A DNA stretch of 64,000 nt from Nonomuraea coxensis DSM 45129. Its GTDB lineage: Bacteria; Actinomycetota; Actinomycetes; Streptosporangiales; Streptosporangiaceae. Made by a program: the position numbers and the translations under genes. The stretch is from the NCBI RefSeq assembly GCF_019397265.1, contig NZ_CP068985.1, positions 6,502,001 to 6,566,000 of the forward strand, given 5' to 3'. The notes under the pieces are model-generated. The model saw only the letters and a program-made list of their open reading frames with translations. It was not told where the DNA came from and did no database searches. This document shows, piece by piece, positions 16,666-24,587 of the stretch (positions are counted from its first letter, which is position 1; every line of letters begins with the position of its first letter).

Positions 16666-17973
16666 GAACCGACCCTACCGGCAAGCTGGCGCTGGCTGCT
16701 GGCAGAGTTCCGACGCTGTTTCTCCTCCTCCACTTTCCCGGTGTTCTGCGCGCTGACCACGGGTTTGGTGGCCTGCACCCGGTTTCGCACGATCACCGGG
16801 ATGCTGGTCGGCGCGGGGATGGACCTGCTGTGGCGGCACGAGCGCGCGCACCGCTTCTTCTCGCGCGCCTGCTGGTGCATCGACCACGTCGGCATGGTCG
16901 CGGCACGGCTGGTCATCACCTCGTTCATCGAGTCCGGCGCGCCGATCGTGGTGGCGATCGACGACAGCGTCACCCGCCGCAGCGGCAAGAAGGTGCACGG
17001 CGCGTTCTGGCAGTACGACGGCTCCGCGCCGGGCGGCAGGAAGACCAGCCGCGGCAACTGCTTCGTCACGGCGGGGATCGTCGTCCACCTGCCGTTTCTC
17101 CCTCGAGCGGTCTGTCTGCCGGTCTTGGTCCGCTTGTACGTCAAGGACGGTCCGGGCAAGGTCGCCATCGCCGCCGAGCTGACCGGCCTGCTCGCCCATG
17201 TCGCCGCAGGCCGCCGGATCCACGTCGTCGCCGATGCCGCCTACCACGGAAAACCCCTGCGCGACCTGCCCACAGGCGTGTCGTGGACGTGCCGGATCCC
17301 CCGCAACGCCGTCCTGTACGCCCTGCCGCCCGAGCCCAGCGGCAAGCGGCGGGGCCGCCCCCGCACCAAGGGCGACCGCCTCGGTCAGGTGCACGAGCTG
17401 GCCGTCGGCCGCTCATGGAAGATCCACCGGCTGCGGCTGTATGACAAGCAACGCACCCTGCGCGTGTCGGAACTGGTCTGCCTGTGGTACGGCAGCTTCG
17501 GCGCGGCGAAGGTCCGCGTCATCTGGGTTCGCGACATCGATTCGGCCAAGACCTTCGACATCGCGCTGGTCACCACCGACCTGCACACCCCGGCTGAAGA
17601 TCTTGTGGTCCGCTACTCATGGAGGTGGAGCATCGAACAGGCATTCTTGGAGGCACGCCATCTGCTCGGCGTGGGCCAGGCCCGCAACCGCACTCCCAAG
17701 GCCGTCGAGCGCACCCTGCCCATGGGGATGATCGCCTACAGCCTGGTCATCGTCTGGTACGCCCGCCACGCACACACCACCACCGACGTGGTCGCCGAGC
17801 ACCGCCGCCGCGCCCCGTGGTACCGCACCAAGACGGCACCCAGCTTCGACGACATGCTCGCCCTGCTCCGCCGCGCGATCATCGCCTCACGATTTTCCGC
17901 GATCCGGCCCACACAGCCCGACCCCACGAAAATCAGCGACGACGAGCTGACCTGGGCTTACGCGACGGGATAA
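16657..17973 (+). CDS. DDE transposase (IS701/IS4-like group)
   Basis: 438 aa, apparently complete. DDE residues are visible as AIDDSVTRRSGKKVHG, VVADAAYHGKPL and the helix RWSIEQAFLEARHLLGVGQA with the Glu. The opening LPASWRWLLAEFRRCFSS and the C-terminal tyrosine-rich part fit DDE-superfamily-endonuclease transposases of the IS701-like type; the exact family is uncertain. Possible terminal repeats sharing the core TTGGCCGT lie near 16586 and, inverted, near 17982, which would give an element of about 1.4 kb. They were not confirmed by a target duplication. Confidence 0.85.
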   Translation: MFPEPTLPASWRWLLAEFRRCFSSSTFPVFCALTTGLVACTRFRTITGMLVGAGMDLLWRHERAHRFFSRACWCIDHVGMVAARLVITSFIESGAPIVVAIDDSVTRRSGKKVHGAFWQYDGSAPGGRKTSRGNCFVTAGIVVHLPFLPRAVCLPVLVRLYVKDGPGKVAIAAELTGLLAHVAAGRRIHVVADAAYHGKPLRDLPTGVSWTCRIPRNAVLYALPPEPSGKRRGRPRTKGDRLGQVHELAVGRSWKIHRLRLYDKQRTLRVSELVCLWYGSFGAAKVRVIWVRDIDSAKTFDIALVTTDLHTPAEDLVVRYSWRWSIEQAFLEARHLLGVGQARNRTPKAVERTLPMGMIAYSLVIVWYARHAHTTTDVVAEHRRRAPWYRTKTAPSFDDMLALLRRAIIASRFSAIRPTQPDPTKISDDELTWAYATG

Positions 17974-18022
17974 CGGCCAAACTCGAGCTTGCATACGATC
18001 CTCCGTTCGCCGATTCCAACAG

Positions 18023-18056
18023 AAGTTGTGTCCAGCAACAACAACAGCCACAACTT
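18023..18056. repeat. Inverted repeat AAGTTGTG / CACAACTT
   Basis: Perfect 8-bp arms at 18023-18030 and 18049-18056 lie in an A+T-rich patch. The 18-nt spacer is rich in CAA triplets. It could be an operator or an RNA hairpin upstream of the small gene at 18221. Confidence 0.55.
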
Positions 18057-18161
18057 ATTCGTTGGAAGGTGTCGGAGTCGCCTAGTGAAGAAAGTAGCTG
18101 TTATGGAGCATGCTTGGAATAGTCTTTGAAGAACAAGGGAGCATCGCCCAGTCGTTTCAAA

Positions 18162-18185
18162 CACAACAACAAGCATTTTGTTGTG
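18162..18185. promoter_or_regulatory. Inverted repeat CACAACAA / TTGTTGTG
   Basis: Perfect 8-bp arms at 18162-18169 and 18178-18185 lie around 8 nt, 36 bp before the start of the 47-aa gene. They share the CACAA/TTGTG core with the repeat at 18023-18056, which suggests two sites for one regulator, or paired hairpins. Confidence 0.5.
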
Positions 18186-18220
18186 ACACAAGCGCCCATA
18201 CACGAAGGATTGGTGACGCA

Positions 18221-18364
18221 ATGACCAGCGAGCTGCCGGACACAACCCCCCTCGCCGCCCATAGGCCGATCACTCAACTGGCCGCCGCCGCCCACTGCGC
18301 GGCTCTCGGCAAGCTCGCGGCACTCCTGGCAGAGCGCGGCATGCGTACTCGGCAAGTGGAGTGA
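18221..18364 (+). CDS. Small protein of unknown function (47 aa)
   Basis: The ATG at 18221 has GAAGGA 12 nt upstream. The product is a short, mostly helical peptide (PITQLAAAAHCAALGKLAALL then AERGMRTRQVE). It is unusual in following a 230-bp A+T-rich leader with two inverted repeats. It lies between two insertion sequences and ends 8 bp before the converging IS5-type transposase gene. No family is recognised. Confidence 0.5.
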   Translation: MTSELPDTTPLAAHRPITQLAAAAHCAALGKLAALLAERGMRTRQVE

Positions 18365-18371
18365 GTGCTTT

Positions 18372-19136
18372 TCATCCCGCCTCGCGGCGCTGAAGGACGA
18401 GGATCGCTTTGACGAGCTGACCTGCGAGGAGTGGGCAGCACCGGAGTTTGCGCAGAATACGCCAGGTCTTCAGTTGTGCATTGGCCCGTTCTCCCGGTCC
18501 GCGGAGCTTGGCGTGAGCGGCGTTGGCGGCCTTCTGGGAGGCGGGCTTGTTGCGGCCCTTGTAGGGCACGCGTACGTGCTCGCCGGCTCCGACGTAGCCC
18601 TTGTCGGCGAGGGTGATCAGGTCGGCGGCCTTGAGGCGGCGCAGGATGCCCCAGATCCGGGCGGCTTTGAGGTCGTGGACGGAGCCGGGCAGGGAGCCGG
18701 AGGTCCACAAGGGTGTGCCGTCGGGGGTGGCCAGGATTTGGATGTTCATGCCGTGCTTCTTGTGTTTGCCGGAGTAGTAGGGCCGGTCGGCGGCGACGCG
18801 GTCGATGGGGATGAGGGTGCCGTCCAGGACCAGGTAGGGGTAGCCGGCCCGCTTGGCCGCGCGTAACACCTGCTCCAGGCGGGGCGAGCGGCGGGCGAGC
18901 AGGGCGATGGCCTCATGGATGTAGCGCCAGGCGGTCGCGATGCCGACGCCGAAGCCTGCGGCGACCTCTGCCAGGGTCTCGCCTTTGCGCAGGTGGACGA
19001 GGACGAGCAGGGCTTGTTGGCCGGGGTTGAGGCGACGCCAGGGCGAGTTGATCGTCTTGCGGTGCCGGCGCAGGATGCCGGACAGATAGGACAGGGTCTG
19101 AGGTGACAACGGCAGCGCGGCGCGGTAGAACAGCAA
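18372..19136 (-). CDS. IS5-family (IS112-like, DDE_4) transposase
   Basis: 254 aa from a TTG start. The N-terminal HTH (FGVGIATAWRYIHEAIALL) and the DDE_4 catalytic core (LVLDGTLIPIDRV, ADKGYVGAGEHV, GERANAQLKTWRIL) are in the right order and complete for the family. It is transcribed toward the small gene at 18221. Terminal repeats were searched for at 18365-18400 and 19137-19200 and not found with confidence. Confidence 0.9.
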   Translation of the reverse strand: MLFYRAALPLSPQTLSYLSGILRRHRKTINSPWRRLNPGQQALLVLVHLRKGETLAEVAAGFGVGIATAWRYIHEAIALLARRSPRLEQVLRAAKRAGYPYLVLDGTLIPIDRVAADRPYYSGKHKKHGMNIQILATPDGTPLWTSGSLPGSVHDLKAARIWGILRRLKAADLITLADKGYVGAGEHVRVPYKGRNKPASQKAANAAHAKLRGPGERANAQLKTWRILRKLRCCPLLAGQLVKAILVLQRREAG

Positions 19137-19249
19137 CTCGGAGCCTCTGGTCTAACGGTTGATCTTGGTCGACAACCCTTCTACCAGGGGCTCTTCTACT
19201 TGTCGATCAGACCCACTCGCGCAGTATGCCCGCGACCTGCGGCTTCAGG

Positions 19250-19534
19250 ATGGAAAACACTCAGTGGCTCAAGCTCTCGCTACGCTCCGGCGGCTTCGAC
19301 CGAGATTCAAAGTGGGACCTAGACAGGTATCCGCCCGAACTCCTGGTGTTCGGCTCGCAAGGCCAGCGCCTCGCGATCGTCCACATAGCCTCCCGGTCTT
19401 TCGCCTACGTGCTCGTAGTCGCGCAGACCAGCAAGAGCAACGAGATCCTCCCCGATCAGCGCTACGTAATCGGAGACGAGAATCCAGCCGCCACCGCCGC
19501 AATGATCCCCGGTTACTTCGCGGACGCCTCATGA
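19250..19534 (+). CDS. Unknown protein, first gene of a coupled cassette
   Basis: 94 aa from the ATG at 19250 (MENTQWLKLSLRSGGF); a GTG/ATG-type start at 19226 would add eight residues. The protein looks like a small beta-rich domain: PPELLVFGSQGQRLAIVHIA, then FAYVLVVAQTSKS, ending MIPGYFADAS. No family is recognised. Its TGA overlaps the next ATG by 4 bp. Its codon use is less G+C-extreme than the flanking core genes, consistent with acquired DNA. Confidence 0.55.
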   Translation: MENTQWLKLSLRSGGFDRDSKWDLDRYPPELLVFGSQGQRLAIVHIASRSFAYVLVVAQTSKSNEILPDQRYVIGDENPAATAAMIPGYFADAS

Positions 19535-19623
19535 ACCTTGACGAACTGCCCGTCGAGCTCACTGGCGCGCCCTACCTTGCCAGGTTGGACGGCAAGCTCG
19601 CGGCACAGAAAGCGGCACGATGA
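19531..19623 (+). CDS. 30-residue peptide coupled between two genes
   Basis: The ATG at 19531 overlaps the previous stop (ATGA), and the TGA at 19621 overlaps the next ATG (ATGA). The peptide begins MNLDELPVELTGAPYLARLD and continues with a basic tail to Arg30. It is short, but double 4-bp coupling on both sides is a pattern expected of a real translated gene. No similarity is recognised. Confidence 0.45.
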   Translation: MNLDELPVELTGAPYLARLDGKLAAQKAAR

Positions 19624-19913
19624 ACGTGATCGTGCCAGCCATCGTCTGGTACGAGAGCAACGCCATCGGACTCGAATACGGAAGAATGGGCAGCCTCAAG
19701 GCTTTCTCCATCCACTACTTCCTGAACCGGTACCACCTGTCGCCACGTCTCAGCCGCGTGGAAGGCGTTCCATACCCCCGAGAGGAATTCAGGACGCGGG
19801 AGGAAGCGCGTAAGCGCGCAAGCGAGATCCGCGACGAATGGCGAAAGGCTCTCGCGACCTCATATAACGGCCCGCACCGGCGGGCGGCACTGACGGCCCC
19901 GGTAGAGGCCTAG
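19620..19913 (+). CDS. Unknown protein, third gene of coupled cassette
   Basis: 97 aa. The ATG overlaps the stop of the 30-residue peptide. The N-terminal half is beta/aromatic rich (VPAIVWYESNAIGLEYGRMG, FSIHYFLNRYHLS). The C-terminal half is a charged helix (REEFRTREEARKRASEIRDE then WRKALATSYNG). No known family. The three-gene order suggests one functional unit in the accessory island, but the job cannot be inferred. Confidence 0.6.
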   Translation: MNVIVPAIVWYESNAIGLEYGRMGSLKAFSIHYFLNRYHLSPRLSRVEGVPYPREEFRTREEARKRASEIRDEWRKALATSYNGPHRRAALTAPVEA

Positions 19914-19940
19914 CTGACGGTTCCTCTAGCAGGATGCTAG

Positions 19941-20468
19941 CTATCCCTGGCCGCCCGCAGGGCAGCGGCCGGAAGCCACCTGCTCCAGCCATCGGCGCGT
20001 CTCGGCGCGGCTGGTCAGGAACACCACCGGCTTGCCCGCAGCGAGTTCGTCGGTCTTTGCCAGCACTTTGGGTCGCATGCGCCGACGGTAGGTGGCCACG
20101 TAGGTGATCACGCCCCAGTGGATGCGGTTGTAGACGCCGGAGGTGTGCTGACCGGCGCCGTGCCGGAGCTGGCGGGAGAAGATCCCCCACAGGGCAACCC
20201 CAGTAGGCACGTCCGTCATCACCACGGTGTCGCACGCTTTCAGCCGGACGTGCAGCGAGGAGTTGTAGTTGCCGTCGATCACCCAGCGCGGTGCCGCGAC
20301 CAGCTCCCGCTGGGCCGCCTCGAACTTCTCCGGCGGCAGCGGGTTCCATTCGTCGTCGTAGTAGACCGCGTCGAGGTGCGTGACCGGCGCACCGAGCAGA
20401 CGGCCGAGTTCGCGGGCCACGTAGGATTTACCGCTCCCGCCGGACCCGACGACGGCGACCCGGTTCAT
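19941..20468 (-). CDS. P-loop kinase-like ATPase (FlaR / adenylate-kinase-like)
   Basis: 175 aa from the ATG at 20468; a GTG two codons upstream is an alternative. The Walker A is GSGGSGKS near the N-terminus, followed by HLDAVYYDDEWNPLPPEKF and WVIDGNYNSSLHVRLKACD, the pattern of the topology-modulation (FlaR)/AAA_18 P-loop group, usually annotated as nucleotide-kinase-like. The C-terminus has LTSRAETRRWLEQV, typical of the family. Substrate unknown. It converges on the coupled cassette. Confidence 0.88.
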   Translation of the reverse strand: MNRVAVVGSGGSGKSYVARELGRLLGAPVTHLDAVYYDDEWNPLPPEKFEAAQRELVAAPRWVIDGNYNSSLHVRLKACDTVVMTDVPTGVALWGIFSRQLRHGAGQHTSGVYNRIHWGVITYVATYRRRMRPKVLAKTDELAAGKPVVFLTSRAETRRWLEQVASGRCPAGGQG

Positions 20469-20726
20469 CTGCACGGTGCCCCAGGATAGTAGAAACGGGC
20501 CTGGTCAAGGCGGCGATGGCGAGAGGTGGAACCTCGGGCGCGCTGGCGGAAAAGGAAGTGTGAACTCCGCCGCTCCTCCGGTCTTTTCAACGGATGTCGT
20601 GAGAGTAGGGGGGTGTTGCCGTCGGTCGTGTCAGCTCCCCTAGGTGCTACGGCCGGCCGAAAGAGCCGGGATCGTTCACCCAGCCGCGCCCATAGCTCGC
20701 CGGTGAGCCACGCGTTCATGCAGACG

Positions 20727-20756
20727 TTGAACGTCGTCCTACAAGATTGTTAGCCT
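20727..20756 (+). promoter_or_regulatory. Promoter of the GNAT gene, probable leaderless start
   Basis: TTGAAC (20727-20732) and TAGCCT (20751-20756) are separated by 18 bp. The -10 box is 6 nt from the ATG at 20763 with no ribosome site between, so transcription is expected to begin at the start codon. Confidence 0.6.
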
Positions 20757-20762
20757 GCGCGC

Positions 20763-21293
20763 ATGTCAGATCTAGGACTGGTGGCTTGGCCGCCTGAGCC
20801 GATCCGGACCGAGCGGCTCGTGCTCCGTGAGCCCGAAGCGCTGGACTGTCCAACGTTCATCGAGCTGCTTGCCTCGCCAGAGGTGCACACCTACCTCGGC
20901 GGTCCCCGCCCGCGTGACGAGCTTGAGCGCGAGATGCCCGAGGTGCCCGAGCGATGGCCCGGGAGTTTCGTCGTCGAGCTCGACGGGGCGATGATCGGCC
21001 AGATCCTGCTCAGGAGAGCAGCCGAGCACCGTCGCCCGGCTGCCGTGGGAAAGGCCGATCTCGGTTACCTGTTCCTGCCGAAGGCCTGGGGACAAGGGTA
21101 CGCCGCCGAGGCGTGCGCGGCGGCACTCGGCTGGTTCGACGGCGTTCTTCCCGGCGAGCCGGTGGTGCTCACCACCCAGAGCGCCAACGTCGGCTCGATG
21201 CGTCTCGCGGCGAAACTGGGGTTCACCGAGGTCGAGCGCTTCCATGCCTGGGACGCCGAGCAGTGGCTCGGCCTACGGCCCCCGGCCACGTGA
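20763..21293 (+). CDS. GNAT N-acetyltransferase (RimJ/RimL type)
   Basis: 176 aa. It opens IRTERLVLREPEALDCPTFI, the beta1-alpha1 pattern of the Acetyltransf_3 group. The acetyl-CoA loop is YLFLPKAWGQGYAAEACAAA, and VVLTTQSANVGSMRLAAKLG is the usual N...S..L..KLGF segment. Substrate unknown. It is preceded by a good promoter and followed by degraded transposase sequence. Confidence 0.92.
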   Translation: MSDLGLVAWPPEPIRTERLVLREPEALDCPTFIELLASPEVHTYLGGPRPRDELEREMPEVPERWPGSFVVELDGAMIGQILLRRAAEHRRPAAVGKADLGYLFLPKAWGQGYAAEACAAALGWFDGVLPGEPVVLTTQSANVGSMRLAAKLGFTEVERFHAWDAEQWLGLRPPAT

Positions 21294-21423
21294 TGGAGCT
21301 ACGCGATCTTGGCTCTGACGCTTGATGCTGTGGGTGATCTTCACGATGGTGGCAGGTCGTGGACGAGGCGTGCGAACGGTTGAAGAGAGCGAGTCGGCCT
21401 CGGGATAGACGCCTGGAAATGTC

Positions 21424-21691
21424 GTGACGCCCTCTCACAGCGATGCCGGCAATCAATGCACCGTCGGCAGCGTCGGCGACGCCCTGATGGAAACGCAGAT
21501 CGGCCTCTACAAGACCGAGCTGATCAGCTTCGAGGCCCCCTGGCGCAGCCTGGCCGAGGTGGAACTGGCCACCGCCGAATGGGTGGCCTGGTTCAACACC
21601 ACCCGCCTGCACTCAGCCATCGGACAACGAGTTCGAGGCCATCTACTACGCCCAGCACCACCCCAACGAAGCCCTAGCAATCAACCGCTGA
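21424..21691 (+). pseudogene. IS3-family transposase (orfB) 3' remnant
   Basis: LMETQIGLYKTELI, EVELATAEWVAWFNTTRLHS and, after a frameshift, EFEAIYYAQHHPNEALAINR are the C-terminal part of an IS3-type rve_3 integrase core. The N-terminal two thirds is missing. Between ...HSAIG and EFEAIYY the usual four or so residues are deleted and the frame shifts, so the protein cannot be completed. It is a dead remnant in the island. Confidence 0.85.
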
Positions 21692-21794
21692 GGTCCTCCA
21701 TCAAAGCCGGGGCGGTTCAAGCTGACCTCGGCGTCAGACCATACGTAGTGCCCATGTTTCCACTGTGTGTCTGGATGCGTACCCGATGACCGCG

Positions 21795-22589
21795 TCACGC
21801 GGAGGCGACCGACACAGCCGAGGGCGCGTCGAGGTCGTGGGCGGAACGGGCCAGCCAGACCACGGCCAGGACACCTGCGACCGCCACCACGTCGTCGTAG
21901 ACCTCCCGCGGCACTCCGCTCAACCCGCCCGCCATCATGAGCACGAGGGGCAGCACCAGAGCGAGGATGCCGTACTTGACAGTGGCTCGCTGGAAGCGGT
22001 CGTTGTCCCACTGCGCCCGCAGGACCAACACGTTCCAGATCAACGACCCGAAGCCGGCGACCAACCCGAGAGCTCCGACTGCGTGCCCGGACAACGCCAA
22101 CCCCAAGCCGACGGCGGCGCCCCCATACCCAAGGATGCCGCAGACCAGCAGGATGAGGACATGTCTTCGGGTCCGTCCCACGACCGGAGAGAGCAGGAGC
22201 ACGACCCCAACCATCGGTACGAACGACACAACGGTCCCCCACAGGGACCAGCTCACCAGGAACGGATTGACCAGGGTTGACGCTGCCGCGACGTACAGCG
22301 CCACGCGCAAGCGCCATGTGTCCCGGTCCTGCTCCGCCGACGCCCCAGTCAGCGGTCCTCGCAGGAACTCCCACAACGCCCAGGCCACCACCAGTCCCGC
22401 CAGCGTCAGCAGGAGCACGTTCAGCCACGTCGCCTGGATGCTCGCGTCCGGTGCCGCGAACAACGTCATCCACCACAACGCGCCGAGGTCGCCGGCAGCC
22501 AATGCGACCACGACGGCGACGACCAGCGCGGAGAGGTAGACGCCCGTGACTATGAAGGCGGGAACGCCTAAACGGTGACGACGGAGCAC
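21795..22589 (-). CDS. Multi-pass membrane protein, unknown
   Basis: About 264 aa from a GTG at 22589; a GTG at 22649 would add 20 residues. No clear ribosome site supports either. Six to seven hydrophobic segments are visible, for example VYLSALVVAVVVALAAG, WLNVLLLTLAGLVVAWAL, HVLILLVCGILGYGGAAVGL and YGILALVLPLVLMMAGG. No conserved motif or family is recognised. It lies in the island between the IS3 remnant and another membrane-anchored gene on the same strand. Confidence 0.65.
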   Translation of the reverse strand: MLRRHRLGVPAFIVTGVYLSALVVAVVVALAAGDLGALWWMTLFAAPDASIQATWLNVLLLTLAGLVVAWALWEFLRGPLTGASAEQDRDTWRLRVALYVAAASTLVNPFLVSWSLWGTVVSFVPMVGVVLLLSPVVGRTRRHVLILLVCGILGYGGAAVGLGLALSGHAVGALGLVAGFGSLIWNVLVLRAQWDNDRFQRATVKYGILALVLPLVLMMAGGLSGVPREVYDDVVAVAGVLAVVWLARSAHDLDAPSAVSVASA

Positions 22590-22971
22590 GTGACACTTCC
22601 CGGAGGAGAGAAGGCTGGAGGGGAAGCCCCACCATAGCGAGCCCGGCACCCGCAGTCATGTGCGGGCCTCCCCGGAGGTCGGCGTGACGATCGGCCCCCC
22701 TTGCCTTGATCGAGGAAAGGAACCTGAGGTGCGTGCCTCAGCTCAGCCGAGCTCCCGCGATAGGACTCGAACCAGACGTTCAGCGTTTTGATCAGTTCAC
22801 GCTGGTTCGGGTACGAGGCCAGGTCGATCAATCGGGTTCAGACCTGTTCGTGCTCGTGTGCCCTGTGTGGCTCCGGTCTGGCTCCCCTTTGGGCTCTCAG
22901 CCAATCACGCTTCTCGGGGTCGGCTGCGTCCGCCTGCGCCCTAACGCGTGTGGCACGCCCGAAGTCAGATC
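22590..22971. other. 382-bp region without a recognised gene
   Basis: A short minus-strand open stretch (22568-22831, beginning MIDLASYPNQRELIKTLNVW) has coding-like composition at its start but degenerates after about 46 residues and overlaps the next gene. It looks like a remnant. The string GGTTCGAGTCC inside it mimics a tRNA T-arm but the stem does not pair. Confidence 0.4.
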
Positions 22972-23439
22972 TCACCAGCAGCGGGGATCCCAGAGAGTCC
23001 TTCCGTAGTATTCGATGTCCACGTCGACGATCACGGTCTGGTACTCATATCCGGCCTCTTGCCTCGTCGGCTGCTGGTAGCCGTGTTCCACCCAGGCGCC
23101 GATCGAGAGTTCGGAATAGCGCTCGTCACCGTCAGCGATCTTGGCGGCCTCGTAATGCTTCACTACCTCGTCGACCGGCCTATCCGTGACCAGGTCAAAG
23201 CGGGTGTGGAACGTACAGTCGCCCGAGTCGCCGCTTACTCTTGACTGCGGGTCGTAGAAGGCGGGCCGCGAGCCGCCGGGTGGCGGCGGGTACTCTACGA
23301 GTCGGTCCACAAGCTGGGACAACTGATGGTCGTGGATCCACACAGGCGTCTTGAAGAGCGCGTAGAGCAGAAGTAGCGGCGCCATCACGACAACCGTTCC
23401 GCGAAGCCAACGCGGACTCCTCGGTGCAGTGATCGACAT
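22972..23439 (-). CDS. Membrane-anchored hypothetical protein
   Basis: 155 aa. One transmembrane helix (GTVVVMAPLLLLYALF, about 14-30) is followed by an extracytoplasmic domain with two Cys residues that could pair (GDCTFHTRFDLVTDRPVDEV and the C-terminal WDPRCW). The part VDEVVKHYEAAKIADGDERY suggests a helical element. No family is recognised. It is adjacent to the integrase remnant, so it may be cargo of an old integrative element. Confidence 0.65.
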   Translation of the reverse strand: MSITAPRSPRWLRGTVVVMAPLLLLYALFKTPVWIHDHQLSQLVDRLVEYPPPPGGSRPAFYDPQSRVSGDSGDCTFHTRFDLVTDRPVDEVVKHYEAAKIADGDERYSELSIGAWVEHGYQQPTRQEAGYEYQTVIVDVDIEYYGRTLWDPRCW

Positions 23440-24007
23440 GGTCCGTCATCCTTCCGTATCAGCCGCAAACCTGCGCGGAGCGCCACACAGCTTGGGTCTT
23501 TCCCTAAACCGGGTGAACGGCGACGAAGGCATGATCACCGTGGATCGGCAGGTTGTGGTCATCGATCGACGACCGCAGCTCGGCCCGCCGAAGACCTCCG
23601 CGTCATTGCGAGACGTGCCCATGCCCGACTTCGTCGCGGCAGCGATCGACCAACATGCCAAGCGGTTCGGGCTTGCCTCGGATGCTGTGCTGTGCCGAAC
23701 CGGTCGGGGCACCCTGCTCCGGCGCGACTACTTCAACAAGAAGATCTGGAAACCCGCCCTGGCGGTCGCCGGCCTTCCCGAGGACGTGACCTTTTACGAT
23801 CTACGCCATACCTTCGCGAGCACCGCCCTGGCCGAAGGCGTCCCGATCTCCGAGGTGTCCCGGTGGCTGGGGCACAAGTCCATCACCACGACTGTGGACC
23901 TGTACGGCCGCCTGGTCCCGGAGGCGACCTGCCGAGCCCGTGATGCCCTGGACAAGGCGTTCAAGCCAGCGCTGAATGTGCCCGGAAAGTGCCCTGGCGG
24001 ATCTTGA
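23429..24007 (+). pseudogene. Tyrosine integrase, C-terminal remnant
   Basis: About 190 codons. The catalytic domain end is clear: FYDLRHTFASTALAEGVP (YDLR in place of the usual HxLR), VSRWLGHKSITTTVDLYGRL with the Trp/His and the nucleophilic Tyr. The N-terminal arm, core-binding domain and the first catalytic Arg are absent: the sequence before LGLSLNRVN is unrelated. Full integrases of this type are near 400 aa. It ends 37 bp from the rnpB 3' end. Confidence 0.85.
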
Positions 24008-24043
24008 GAGTGGCTGCGGTGCAGGTCACAGGGTTGATGGGGT

Positions 24044-24431
24044 GACGAGTCGGCCTGTAGGCCGGGTTCTGTCCTTCGTGTGAAGGGGCGACCATCCATC
24101 TAGGGCCGTCGTTGCCGGCGGCCTCGAGCGGTCTACCCGCGCGGCTCGGGCGGGCAGCCCTCGAACGTCGCGCGCGGAATGCTCCGAGAAGCGTTCCTTC
24201 TTGACCTTGCTCCGGGTGGGGTTTACCTAGCCGCCCACGTCGCCGTGGGCGCTGGTGGTCTCTTACACCACCCTTTCACCCTTACCTCCCGGCGTGCGGG
24301 AGGCGGTCTGCTTTCTGTGGCACTGTCCCGCGGGTCACCCCGGGTCGGTGTTACCGACCACCCTGCCCTGTGGAGCCCGGACCTTCCTCGGCGGGCCCTG
24401 GGGCCCGACGCGGTCGCCCGGCCGACTCGTC
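24044..24431 (-). ncRNA. rnpB: RNase P RNA, type A
   Basis: About 388 nt on the minus strand. The 5' end GACGAGTCGGCC pairs with the 3' end GGCCGACTCGTC (helix P1). The universal core AGGGTGGTCGGTAACACC appears near the 5' part (complement at about 24349-24366). The 3' part AGGACAGAACCCGGCCTACA is the P4/P2 conserved block. It is the catalytic RNA that matures tRNA 5' ends. Its neighbours (RNase H/phosphatase, zinc-ribbon, Nif3) are the usual actinobacterial context. Confidence 0.96.
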
Positions 24432-24437
24432 TGGCAA

Positions 24438-24464
24438 AGGGTATCAGTTTCAAGTCGTTCTCAA
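24438..24464 (-). promoter_or_regulatory. rnpB promoter candidate
   Basis: On the minus strand TTGAGA (24464-24459) and TACCCT (24443-24438) precede the RNA 5' end by 7 nt. The 15-bp spacer is short, but the -10 position fits the predicted 5' end. Confidence 0.5.
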
Positions 24465-24530
24465 CCCAGCCGCAAGATCGCCCCGGTGGAATGGGCAAGG
24501 TCATCGCCTGAGGGGGGCGATGCGCAGGCG

Positions 24531-24564
24531 GCCGTGCCGGGGCCTTGGCGGACCCCGGCACGGC
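24531..24564 (-). terminator. Terminator after the RNase H/phosphatase gene
   Basis: A perfect 12-bp stem GCCGTGCCGGGG / CCCCGGCACGGC with a 10-nt loop lies 24 bp beyond the stop of the RNase H gene and upstream of the rnpB promoter. It isolates rnpB from the operon. Confidence 0.75.
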
Positions 24565-24587
24565 CACAGCTCCGCGTAAGCGCGAGG

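Noticed and set aside
16583..17990. Firm boundaries for the first insertion sequence
   Set aside because: Only an 8-bp core TTGGCCGT is shared by the two ends and no target duplication was found, so exact ends are not claimed.
18365..19200. Terminal inverted repeats of the IS5-type element
   Set aside because: Both flanks were compared by eye and no convincing repeat was found.
22750..22780. tRNA-like 3' end (GGTTCGAGTCC then CGCGGGAGC on the minus strand)
   Set aside because: The T-arm stem does not pair outside the loop, no anticodon or acceptor partner is found, and the sequence lies in a coding-like stretch.
24179..24511. Open frames across the RNase P RNA region
   Set aside because: The region folds and matches rnpB at both ends and in the conserved core; the frames are by-products.
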